64,000 nt of DNA from positions 77,587 through 141,586 of the forward strand of contig NMRA01000533.1 in NCBI GenBank assembly GCA_002633005.1. The letters are read 5' to 3'. Of the stretch, positions 23,610 through 34,327 are shown in pieces (the stretch's first letter is position 1; every line of letters starts with the position of its first letter). The DNA is from Phoronis australis (Eukaryota > Phoronida > Phoronidae). The notes below the pieces were generated by a model, which saw nothing but the letters and a program-made list of their open reading frames with translations, made no database searches and was not told the origin of the DNA. The position numbers and the translations under genes are program-made.

Positions 23610-26384
23610 GTAAGTTTATATTATTATAAATACTAGGTAGTGTCATATTGCTATCGCTAGCTTGAACACTGATCACACATTCAATGTTTGATGACAACTG
23701 GCCTTTCCAAAGTAGTTCCAACAAAGATTGTAGGCTACACCGTTCTTTTCAGAACCGGGAATTTAAAACCAAAATTGCGGTTAAACTTCTGCAAAACTTA
23801 TGCGGCCATATTCCAAAATGGGATATCTACATTGCACATGTGAGAAAGACCACCAAACTTACACGAAAATATCAGCAACTTTCCAAGTGACCGAACATAT
23901 TTCGACGTGTTCGCGAACTCATTGAAGATTTTGCAAGAATTTTGTCGATGGACAAGTTTTGCGTGTAAGTGTGCTGTTTGTAAAATGTTCAGTCACTCCC
24001 ATGCACAACTAGACCATTCACTGGGTAACTAATTTCAGTCAGCATACATCAGACTCAAATCATCATGATCAGAGCCAATTTGATCATCTGTTCAGTTTTT
24101 GTCCTGGGATTTGTGGCCATAGGGTTACACCCTCTTATTGATTCATGTGCCATCGTTTCCTGGAAGGAAATGCTTTGACCAAAGTTCACGAAATTTCTCT
24201 AAGGAAATCTAGATAAAAAGCTGCCACATTGGGTCTAGCTGTTGTGAAACTGATGTAAACGTTGAATTGATCACCATAGAACAATACTTGCAAAAAATAA
24301 TGAAGCCTCTTTATGAGGTTCTTTTGATAAAACTGCGCACTGCCCGTGGTCAGGCATTGTACCTTATGCGATGGTGTGTCCATTCAATCAGCTGTTGCTT
24401 GAAAACAATCACTATNATTGCTATCGCTAGCTTGAACACTGATCACACATTCGAATGTTTGATGACAACTAGCCTTTCGAAAGTAGTTCCAATAGAGATT
24501 GTAGGCTACACCGTTCTTTTCAGAACCGGGAATTTAAAACCAAAATTGCGGTTAAACTTTTGCAAAACTTATGCAGCCATGTTCCAAAATGGGATATCTA
24601 CATTGCACATGTGAGAAAGACCACCAAACTCACACGAAAATATCAGCAATTTTCCAAGTGACCGAACATATTTCGACGTGTTCGCGAACTCATTGAAGAT
24701 TTTGCAAGAATTTTGTCGATGGACACATTTTGCGTGTAAGTGTGCTGTTTGTAAAATGTTCAGTGACTCCCATGCACAACTACACCATTCGCTGGGTAAC
24801 TAATTTCAGTCAGCATACATCAGACTCAAATCATCATGATCAGAGGCAATTTGATCATCTGTTCAGTTTTTGTCCTGCAATTTGTGGCCATAATTTTACA
24901 CCTTCTTATTGATTCATGTGTCATCGTTTCCTGGAAGCAAACGCTTTGACCAAAGTTCACGGAATTTCTCTAAGGAAATCTAGATAAAAAGCTGCCACAT
25001 TGGATCTAGCTGTTGTGAAACTGATGTAAAAATTGAATTGATCACCATAGAAACATACTTGCAAAAATTAATGAAGCCTATTTATGAGGTTCTTTTGATA
25101 AACCTGCGTACTGCCCGTGGTCAGGCATTGTACCATATGCGATGGTGTGTCAATTCAATTAGCTGTTGCTTGAAATTGGTCACTATTTTCTCATTTCTGG
25201 TTGGGTAAGCATAATGTGAATTTACCAATTATCTTAAAACTGGCCCCGAAATTACTGAATCAGGAGACTCTAATGAAATTTAATGGGAAGTTTTATTAAA
25301 TTCCCAAGACTGATTTCAAATAGAGAAGTTCATTTTGTACATCAATATATTTTTCATTTCCTTTAAGCCTCTTTAAACAATTTCGCTAACTTAACCACTT
25401 TTATCAAAAATGGGATGTTTTGGCTCAAAACATCCATGATGTTTTAACTTCAAAAATAAATGCTCCAATCTATTTAAATAGACGTTTTGAACATACCTCA
25501 CTGTGATGCATAACCACATACGTTTTTTCAAGATCGGTGATCCTAGAGTCAAAGGTTGCCTGTTCTCGAGGAATGACAGTAAATTTGCTAATGAAATACA
25601 TGGCTCGATAAAACATGGAAATTTAGTGTTAAACCATATTTTAAACCCAAATTCCTTAACGGATACTAAAGGAATTTTTTTTCGAAGCAATGAGAATCAA
25701 AAAAAATCATAATGGCTTGCAAATTTGCAAAGAAAATTTATAAACTATATGNTTTGAACATACCTCACTGTGATGCATAACCACATACGTTTTTTTAAGA
25801 TCGGTGATCCTAGAGTCAAAGGTTGCCTGTTCTCGAGGAATGACAGTAAATTTGCTAATGAAATTCATGGCTCGATAAAACATGGAAATTTAGTTTTAAA
25901 CCATATTTTAAACCCAAATTCCTCAACGAATATTAAAGGAATTTTTTTTTTCGAAGCAATGAGAATCAAAAAAAATCATAATGGCTTGCAAATTTGCAAA
26001 GAAAATTTATAAACTATATGCTTAGTAATTGCAATTAACTTCATGGTGTGTTCACTTCCGGGAAGGTATTCTGAAAAGATACTGAGATATGATACCGTAA
26101 ACACATACTAAAATCATATAAAGTGTATATAAATATGCTAAATGAAAGATTTTGATGTTTCAGTTACGCTAGTGTCTTACTTTCGGATAGGGAAATTGCT
26201 CACTGAATCGAGAACCTCTAGTTGAGCAGTTTGCAGGTCTCCAAACCATGTGCAATTGTTCAATCACTATAAAATTCGATCCTACTGTCATTGAAATTAT
26301 GGATTATTAGTCATGAATCTAAGTTTTTGGTCGATCTACCTTGTTTTTCTAAATAAACTACACGCTAGCATTGGATAATTATAG
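23610..26384 (+). repeat. Intron F-G of the array with two N joins (24416, 25752)
   Basis: Short-type intron. At 24416 the sequence steps from the pre-exon part back to a point about 38 nt downstream of where a sushi donor would lie, so a stretch with an exon is probably missing. At 25752 about 265 nt (25487-25751) are repeated with several differences as 25753-26020. Confidence 0.8.
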
Positions 26385-26561
26385 GAAAAAACTGCGGAAA
26401 ACCAGAAAACAAAAACAATACAGCTGTTAAGGCTAACTCGGAGCTTTATGAAGGAACGGCCCAATATTCATGCAACACAGGATTTGAGCAGTCAGGTGGT
26501 AGCTCAACACGTACCTGCGACGCTAATGGAAAATGGACTGGAGTACCACTTGAATGTGCTA
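26385..26561 (+). CDS. Sushi (CCP) exon G
   Basis: Full 177-nt phase 1-1 exon. Four cysteines and tryptophan 50. Variable segment KPENKNNTAV. Residue 39 is serine (GGSSTRTC), which removes the N-glycosylation sequon found at this place in the other young copies. Splice sites intact. Confidence 0.88.
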
Positions 26562-28290
26562 GTAAGTTAATATTATTATAAATACTAGGTAGTGTCATAT
26601 TGCTATCGCTAGCTTGAACACTGATCACACATTCAATGTTTGATGACAACTAGCCTTTCCAAAGTAGTTCCAACAAAGATTGTAGGCTACACCGTTCTTT
26701 TCAGAACCGGGAATTTAAAACCAAAATTGCGGTTAAAGTTTTGCAAAACTTATGCGGCCATATTCCAAACTGGGGTATCTACATTGCACATGTGAGAAAG
26801 ACCACCAAACTTACACGAAAATATCAGCAATTTTCCAAGTGACCGAACATATTTGGACGTGTTCTCGAACTCATTGAACATTTTCCAAGGATTATGTCGA
26901 TGGACAAGTTTTGCTTGTAAGTGTGCTGTTTGTAAAATGTTCAGTGACTCCCATGCGCAACTAGAGCATTCACTGGGTAACTAATTTCAGTCAGCATACA
27001 TCAGACCCGAATCATCATGATCAGAGCCAATTCGATCATCTGTTCAGTTTTTGTCCTGCAATTTGTGGCCTTAGGGTTACACCTCTTATTGATTCATGTG
27101 CCATCGTTTCCTGGAAGGAAACGCTTTGACCAAAGTTCACGAAATTTCTCTAAGGAAATCTAGATAAAAAGCTGCCACATTTGGTCTAGCTGTTGTGAAA
27201 CTGATGTAAACGTTGAATTGATCACCATAGAAACATACTTGAAAAAATTAATGAAGCCTCTTTATGAGGTTCTTTTGATAAAACTGCGTACTGCCCGTGG
27301 TCAGGCATTGTACCTTATGCGATGGTGTGTCCATTCAATCAGCTGTTGCTTGAAAACAATCACTATTTTCCGGATGGGAAAATATGACTAGAATTCACCA
27401 ACGCTCTTAAAACTGGCCCCAAAATTACCGAATCAGGAGACTCTAATGAAATTTAATGGAAAGTTTGATTAAAATCCCAAGACTGATTTAAAATAGAGAA
27501 AGTCATTTTGTACATCAATATGTTTTTCATTTCCTTTAAGCCCCTTTAAACAATTTTGCTAACTTAACCTTTTTTACCAAAAATGGGATGTTTTGGTTCA
27601 AAACATCCATGATGTTTTAACTTCAAAAATAAATGCTCCAATCTATTTAAATAGACGTTTTGAACATACCTCACTGTGATGCATAACCACATACGTTTTT
27701 TTAAGATCGGTGATCCTAGAGTCAAAGGTTGCCTTTTCTCGAGGAATGACAGTAAATTTGCTAATGAAATTCATGGCTCGATAAAACATGGAAACTTAGT
27801 GTTAAACCATATTTTAAACCCAAATTCCTCAACGAATATTAAAGGAATTTTTTTTTCGAAGCAATGAGAATCAAAAAAAATCATAATGGCTTGCAAATTT
27901 GCAAAGAAAATTGATAAACTATATGCTTCGTAATTGCAATTAACTTCATGGTGTGTTCACTTCCGGGAAGGTATTCTGAAAAGATACTGAGATATGATAC
28001 CGTAAACACATACTAAAATCATATAAAGTGTATATAAATATGCTAAATGAAAGTTTTTGATGTTTCAGTTACGCTATTGTCTTACTTTCGGAAAAGGGAA
28101 ATTGCTCACTGATTCGAGTACCACTAGTTGAGCAGTTTGCAGGTCTCCAAACCATGTGCAATTGTTCAATCACTATAAAATTCGATCCTACTGTCATTTA
28201 AAATAATGATTATTAGTCATGAATCTAAGGTTTTGGTCGATCTGCCTTGTTTTTCTAAATAAACTACATGCTGGCATTGGATAATTATAG
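26562..28290 (+). repeat. Intron G-H of the array (short type)
   Basis: An uninterrupted short-type intron of 1729 nt, useful as the reference for the C/F/G class. No exon or inserted element is seen in it. Confidence 0.85.
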
Positions 28291-28467
28291 GAAAAAGCTG
28301 CGGAAAGCCAGACAACAAAAACAATACATATGTTAAGGCTAACTCGGAGCTTTATGAAGGAACGGCCCAATATTCATGCAACACAGGATTTGAGCAGTCA
28401 GGTGGTAACGCAACACGTACCTGCGACGCTAATGGTAAATGGACTGGAGTACCACTTGAATGTGCTA
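28291..28467 (+). CDS. Sushi (CCP) exon H
   Basis: Full 177-nt phase 1-1 exon. Cysteines 3, 29, 44, 57 and tryptophan 50. Variable segment KPDNKNNTYV with serine at residue 2 (KSCGKP) and tyrosine at 13. Residue 40 is alanine, giving GGNATRTC, which keeps the sequon. Splice sites intact. The intron downstream is replaced by foreign sequence from 17 nt after the donor. Confidence 0.88.
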
Positions 28468-28483
28468 GTAAGTTAATATTATT

Positions 28484-28841
28484 TATATGCGCTAACTGCA
28501 AAGCGATACCGAAGCTAGTTTACAGTGGAACAACACGTGTAGTTGAGATAAAAGGTCGTGTATATTATGACAAACTAAACTACTACAGAGATCAGTAATT
28601 ACAAAAGTTATATAACATGTTGCACTGTAAAGGTGGGTGACAATCTGCCTCCAATGATGGTATACGCAAGTGGTGAATAGTAAGTTAAGAAACAATGTGG
28701 AAGAATAATAGCGACACCGGGACAGCGACATGTGAAATTTGAGAATAACAGGGAAAGAATGAAAATTGGTTTGAGGGAGGGAGGGAAAGAGAAATTGAGT
28801 GAAAAATGAAACTTGGAGAGAATTGTGGACGATAGCCCAGT
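28484..28841. other. Foreign 358-nt segment replacing about 410 nt of array intron
   Basis: Array homology stops 17 nt after exon H and resumes at TTCAGTCAGCATACATCA (28842). The segment has no match elsewhere in the window. It contains a purine-rich run near 28768-28795 on +. A minus-strand frame (28492-28854, about 120 codons, ATG start) covers nearly all of it, but the translation has no domain I recognise and it extends into array sequence, so coding status is doubtful. Confidence 0.6.
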
Positions 28842-31129
28842 GTTCAGTCAGCATACATCAGGCCTGAATAATTTTGAAGAGAGGCAATTTCATCACCTGT
28901 TTACGTATTATCCTGCAATTTGTTGCCACAGTGTCACCCCTGCTTGCTGATTCCTGTGCCTTCGTTTTCTAGAAAGAAATATTTTGGCCAAATTTCATTA
29001 AAATTCACCGAAGAAATTTAGTTAAAGACACCGCCACCGTGGGTCCAGCTGTAGTGAAAATTATGTAAAAATTGATTTGATCACCACAGAAGCATATTTG
29101 AAAAAAATAAGGAAGCTAATTGATGAGGTTGTTTTGATAAAACTGCATACTGCCCGTGATCAGGCGTTGTACCTTATGCTATGGTATTCTTCCTATCTGC
29201 TGTTGTTTGAACACGAACATTTTTCTCAATGACATTTCCTGATGGTAAAATATTATTAGAATTCACCAGCACCCAAAAAAAACTGCCCCGAAATTACCGA
29301 GTTTTGAGACTCCAATGAAATTCCATTGAAACTTTTATTAAAATCCAAAGACTGATTTCAAATATATAGGTTCAATTTCTACATCAACATTTTCGCTAAC
29401 TAAACTTTTTTAAGCAAAAATGAGCTAAATTGCTTCAAAATATCCACGATGTTATATCTTCAAAAAAAGGCCCAAATTGTTGTAAAAATGCATTTTGAAC
29501 ATACCTCACTATGATAATGTATATAAACACATGCGTTTTTTTCATGATCGGTGATCCTAGAGTCAAAGGTTTGGTTTTCTCGTGGAATGGCAGTAAATTT
29601 GCTAGTGAAGTCCATGGCTCGATAAAGCATGGAAACTTAGTGCTAAACCATACTTGGAACCCATAGTCCTCCACGACTATTTTATTCTTCGAAGGAATGA
29701 GTTTCAAGAATTCATTACGGCCTGCAAATTTGCCAAGGAAATTTGTAGAATATCTGCTTAGTGAATGAAATTAACTTCATGGTGTTTTCACTTCCGGGGA
29801 AGGTATTCCGAGAGATACTGATATCTTACTAGATATTATTCCGCCTATCTACCGAGACCGAAGGGATTTATCCTAAACGCATCGAAGTTGTGAGTTTCTT
29901 TTGATTTGTTTCGACATTTTATAAATACTTGACCCTGACTTTTTAAGTGACGAATCACAACCTTTGTTTATGTACGTGTGCGTTATCTTGCTAACTTATT
30001 ATAGTAAAGGAAAACAGATTAAATGTAAAGGTTTATTACTTGAAATTGATAAAAAGTGTGAAAACAACAGCTTTGTGCTTTGAACTTGTATCATATTTCG
30101 AAAATAAATAAACTTCGAGAATATTTATAACATTGTGAAATCCTCATCGGGTAGCTGCACTGATTCATAAAACTAGGTCATTGACCGGAGCGCGTGTCCT
30201 ACACGTCGTCTGTTTTCACGAAGATGTTAAATGTTCCAGCGTTGATGACAGCTGCGGCGGATAGGCCTGTTGTAGCTTTGTTGCAGGTACGTTGTCGCAT
30301 TTCTACGGATTCTGTAGCATTGGTACAAAGCTGTATGCTAAATATACGATAGTCTGTTCATACAGCTAGTTGGCTGGCTAAAAATTCTGTAGCATCGGTA
30401 GGTACACGTTTTGCTGGGACGGCCGTCGTTGCTGCTCGTGTAATACTGTCGCCGATAGTACCTGGTGCTGTCATGGCCAGTGACAACAGTGTTTGATATT
30501 GGCGAGGAATCGTTGCCTGAGTTGAAGACTATATAATATATAGGAATTGAAAACAATCCTGTTCCAGATGTTACGATTGAGACCTGGTTTCATGTTGAGT
30601 GGTATTTACACTGCTACAATTGTATTACTTTAAGCTATTTCCCGAAAGGCTGCTGGTCTAACCGTCGAATCGACATTTACCTTCCTTTTGAACATTCAAT
30701 GTCAGAGGTCCTTGTTGAAATATTGTGGGAGGTAAATACGAAAAACATTATTACACGGCCGTACTTCCCTCGACAGATTCAACGCGTATGGGATAAAATA
30801 CTGTGAACGCATGCTAAGAATTAAACAAATTAATATGCTAAATGAAACCTTAGGATGTTTGAGTTATTTCCCAAGATATACTCGATGTTTCTAAATGGTG
30901 GTTACGCTTTTGGTTTTCTTTCGTAAAATGGAAATTGCTCGCTGTTTCAAGTACCTCTATTTGAGAATTTTTCTGATCTCCGAACCATATGCAATTATTC
31001 AGTCAGCATAAATTTCGATTCCCTCGTCATTTAAAATAAAGTTTATCACTCCTGTATCTAAGTCTTTGTCGATCTGCCTTATTTATCTAAATAAACTACA
31101 TGTACATGCTAGCATTCGAGTAATTATAG
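28842..31129 (+). repeat. Diverged array intron before exon I, with a 0.96 kb insertion
   Basis: Array homology is clear but much lower than between B and H. A segment at about 29825-30787 has no counterpart in other units: homology leaves after GAGATACTGATAT and returns at GGGATAAAATACTGTG. Confidence 0.8.
29825..30787. other. 0.96 kb insertion with a short coding-like stretch
   Basis: No terminal inverted repeat or clear target-site duplication is visible. On + an ATG at 30224 opens 21 codons (MLNVPALMTAAADRPVVALL, then Q) that meet a good donor CAG|GTACGT at 30286/30287. Reading on in the same frame meets one TAG at 30350 and then about 47 more open codons to 30497. The GC content is higher than around it. 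It could be a captured 5' gene fragment or the decayed head of a mitochondrial-type protein; the family is not recognised. Confidence 0.3.
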
Positions 31130-31306
31130 GAATTAACTGCGGAAAGCCAGACAACAACCTCAATACCACTGTTAAAGTTAGTTCGGAAGTTTTTGAAGGA
31201 ACAGTCCAATACTCATGCGGCACATGATATGAGCATTCAGGCTCTAACCTAACACGTACCTGCGACACCGGTGCTAACTGGACAGGAGTACCACTTGAAT
31301 GTTCTA
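31130..31306 (+). pseudogene. Sushi exon I, dead copy
   Basis: It aligns over the full 177 nt with the array exons and keeps cysteines 3, 29, 44, 57 and tryptophan 50 (N-terminal segment KPDNNLNTTV). Residue 32, normally GGA, is TGA at 31225-31227 (CGTsY where others have CNTGF). The donor is lost: GTAAGT is GGAATT at 31307. A transcript that included it would stop or read into the intron. It is closer to J and K than to B-H in several residues (NLNTT, VSS), so it belongs to the older layer. Confidence 0.85.
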
Positions 31307-32080
31307 GGAATTCAATAATTCTAGACATAATCAATAATTGTCATATCGTTATTGCTAGCCCTGTGTGAATATTGTTCCCAAAGCCAATGTTCGTTGACGT
31401 TTAGGAGTCTTTCACGATCAGTTCTGAAAAATCTGGTAGGCTACGTCACCCATAGCAGATCATGGAATTTAAATGCAGTCTTTCTGTTAAACATTTGTAA
31501 AGCTTAAACGGCCATATTCTAAGCTCAGAACTCCACATGTGAGAAAGGGCAACAACCATTACAGCGACTTTCCTTCTGACCGAACAAAATATCAGTCTTG
31601 GTGTAGATGAGGGTATGCATGCGTTTCAATCGTATACTCCGTAAATTTTTATACATCTCATTTTCATCAGGTAATTTTTCCTGACAAAAGCTCTAAAGTA
31701 ATGTTGTTTAAATTTCAAGTTTATTTGAGCAAATATATGTGGTTCTGTCAATGGTTTCTGAAACTTAAACAACGTCCAAGGTTCATTGAATTAATTCCAC
31801 TTTTACTAGGAACGTCAAAATTGACACCAAAAATCTTTTTTTTTTACCTTTGGGATAAGTAGTAGGACACATAAACCATACAACTCATCATAACTGAGAA
31901 ACAAAATCGTTAATTGGGTGACCTAAATTCTAACTGTGGTGTGAAGAAGGACAGAACTGACAGGGAATGCTATTGCAGCGGTCGATTGAATATCATCACA
32001 CAGAAACAAATACATGTACGGCCCTCGATCTTTAGAACGATGTATCGTCCCTTGAAGGTATCAGCTGATTTCTACACATG
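31307..32080 (+). repeat. Post-exon tail of unit I
   Basis: Diverged version of the array's downstream block. Its end (near ATCTTTAGAACGATGTATCG) matches the J and K units at about 35120 and 43420, which ties the old array unit to the segmental duplication. Confidence 0.7.
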
Positions 32081-32290
32081 CCGAGTTTCTTGACTCTGTT
32101 TGCATATGCGCAGTGTTTCATCTCCGAACCTTGGTATTGACACTTTTTTTCTGAAAAGGATTCCACCAATTTCCGGCCGGCTAACGTACATGTTCGTGTA
32201 AGTAACCTCTCCGATTGAAGACATGTCTACCGATACCTTCATACGGATTTCAATAGATGCTCTTACAACAGGAATTATCAAAGAAACCGT

Positions 32291-33095
32291 CGACCCCTAT
32301 ACCTCTTCCCTTCTCGAATCCATCAACCCACGACCCCTATGACCCACAACAACCTCGGCCCACTACAAAGAACAGCTTACACAAGCTTGATTCGATCTGA
32401 GAAGAGAACAAACGGTGACTTGCAAGACTAAGTCTGGCCCTGAGTTCGGAGAGTTTTTCCCTGTTATTTGCACTTAAGAGACTGGATTCCGAAAGTTTGA
32501 TTGCCAAAAACAGAAAAAACAACACCAGCAAATCAATGAAAGAACTTTCAACGTTACAAATCGTTTGTTCCCATCAGAGTGAAATTGTGTCTCTTGTTCT
32601 TCACTGACCGCAGATTCAAGCTATTGGGAGAGAGTGCAAGAAGGCCACGAGTGTGTGATTTATTCAGTAAAAACAGTTTGAAAAAAAAATATTAACCAAA
32701 AACGCATCTCAAAGTTACATGGCGCATGTTGCAAACGAGTATACGACATAAAGTACATGTATATAGTAAAACTGTGAAACTACACTGTATATGTATACGA
32801 GTTAACGTGCCCTCTCCTTAAGCAACGATAGTACACTCATAATCCGCCATTTAAGACAGTGTTCTTACTCTACCTTTTGTTTTTAAACACATGGTCCATC
32901 CTTGAGCCAGGACATACTCGCGTTGTTAGGTCTTCTGGGAAAGTCACTCAGCGACGTAATGAGATTATGGAATATTTAAAAAGCGCAAAGATATCTTTGT
33001 TGCCGCAGATCGTGAGTCGCGGTGGTTGTGGGTCGTGGGGGTCGTGGGTCGGGAGGGTCATGGGTCAAGGGTTCGTGAGGTGTGGGAACCGAGGT
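32291..33095. repeat. G-rich inverted pair flanking about 0.65 kb
   Basis: 32321-32357 (CCCACGACCCCTATGACCC then ACAACAACC) is nearly the reverse complement of 33019-33049. The right arm (33031-33065) has six runs of three or more G with short loops, a strong G-quadruplex pattern on +. The left arm has the same on minus. It may be the termini of a small non-autonomous element; no target duplication was identified. Confidence 0.5.
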
Positions 33096-34153
33096 GTTCC
33101 TTAAAACTCCCTGTGTTTCCACATTACCAATAACGAAATATTCAAACTTGCTTTTTACCTTTGTCACATTTCTGGTATGTTTTTTCTGATTTCCTGAATG
33201 CTTCAAAGGATAAGCTTTAAAACCTACACCCACCGCATGACGATTTGCATGAATGGATTACTTGATTCCTTGCTCTGGAGCAAAAATAGTTTAACGGAGA
33301 CTCCTTTAAAAATCCGGAGATGTTCTTCTAATAAAGGGGTTCATTGTCAACGTGAACATCGGGAAGAATTTTTCCAACCCGTTCTGTGGGCTATTTTTGC
33401 CAAATTATTTAGGAAGCTCTAACTAAAAAAATAAAGGCAATATTTTTTACACAGAACATTTGGACACGTATCACCAAAATATATGAACGCATATTATTTT
33501 CAAGATCGGTGATCTTAAAGTCGAACTTTTTGGTGCTCTAGTGGAATGACAGTAAGTTGCTAATGGATGACGTCATTGGCTTGAAAACACAAGGAAATTA
33601 AATTATAAGTCGTAATTGAAACCCAGGCTCATCTAAGGATGTGAAAAAAATCAGTTTTCGAATTAAGAAGATTCGAAACATAATTTCAGACTGCAAATTT
33701 GCTAAGGGAATGTCTAGGTATGAGTTTAGTCATTTACAATATTTGTTCATGTTTTAAATTGCAGTGAAAGTGTTTTAAATTTATACTGAAATATTATATT
33801 GTGATACGAAATCTAAATATCAAATAAGTTACATATTGCGGATAATTTCGAATACACTACATGACACTTTTGTAGTGTTCGAATTTTTTCCCAACTATTC
33901 TGGATATTTTACTCAATGGTGGTCAGGTTTTATGACTTCTTTCAGAAAAGTGAATATAGCTAAGCATTCTTATTTATTTCTGGTTGAGTACTTTTTTGTT
34001 GAGTTCCAACGCATGTGAAACCACTCAGTGAGCGTAATTTTTTATTCTCTCGTCATTTAAAATAAAGCTTATTACACATGCGTCTTAATTTTGGTCGTTC
34101 TTCCTGATTTACCTTAAAAAACTACACCTTATGCTTATTTTTGGATATCATAG

Positions 34154-34327
34154 GGAAAAAATGCGGAAAGCCAGTCTTCAACCTCAATACCACTGTTGAA
34201 GTTAGCTCGGAACTTTATGGAGGAACAGCCCAATACTCTTGTGACACAAGTTATCTGCAGACAGGCGGTAACCTAACACGTACCTGCAACGCTGAAGGCA
34301 ACTGGACAGGAGTACCACTTGAATGCA
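34154..34327 (+). CDS. Sushi (CCP) exon J
   Basis: 174-nt phase 1-1 exon: 57 complete codons, one fewer than the array exons because the alanine after Cys4 is absent. Cysteines 3, 29, 44, 57, tryptophan 50. Starts KKCGKPVFNLNTTV and has two sequons, N11-T12-T13 and N39-L40-T41. Acceptor ATCATAG, donor GTAAGT. Its partner is exon K 8.3 kb downstream. Confidence 0.88.

Larger units (their letters stand above)
10085..32080 (+). repeat. Tandem array of sushi-exon units with their introns
   Basis: The same order of sequence blocks recurs about nine times: a 5' intron ending GGATAATTATAG, the exon, GTAAGTTAATATTATT, a block with ATCACACATTC, a block with GAACATATTTC, then the next 5' intron. Exon-to-exon spacing is 1.9-3.0 kb. 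Introns are as similar between units as exons, so the unit of duplication was genomic DNA. Types differ by shared deletions: C, F and G lack about 0.83 kb found in A, B, D and E, while B and E lack about 0.5 kb found in the others. Unit I and the left-hand half unit are older and more diverged. Inference: repeated unequal crossing-over. Confidence 0.9.

Noticed and set aside
11593-24614. Recurring short + frames in the array introns (for example around 11918-12241, 13937-14260, 18389-18712)
   Set aside because: They recur because the introns are duplicated. They lack splice context and domain content, and sister copies differ by indels and stops.
11417-26649. Repeated minus-strand open frames of 60-83 codons over the sushi exons
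   Set aside because: They are antisense to exons B-H and recur only because the exons recur. The + strand frame has the CCP cysteines and splice sites.
10085-32080. CRISPR array or bacterial repeat cluster
   Set aside because: Units are 2-3 kb with eukaryotic splice sites and a CCP domain; no short direct repeats with spacers.
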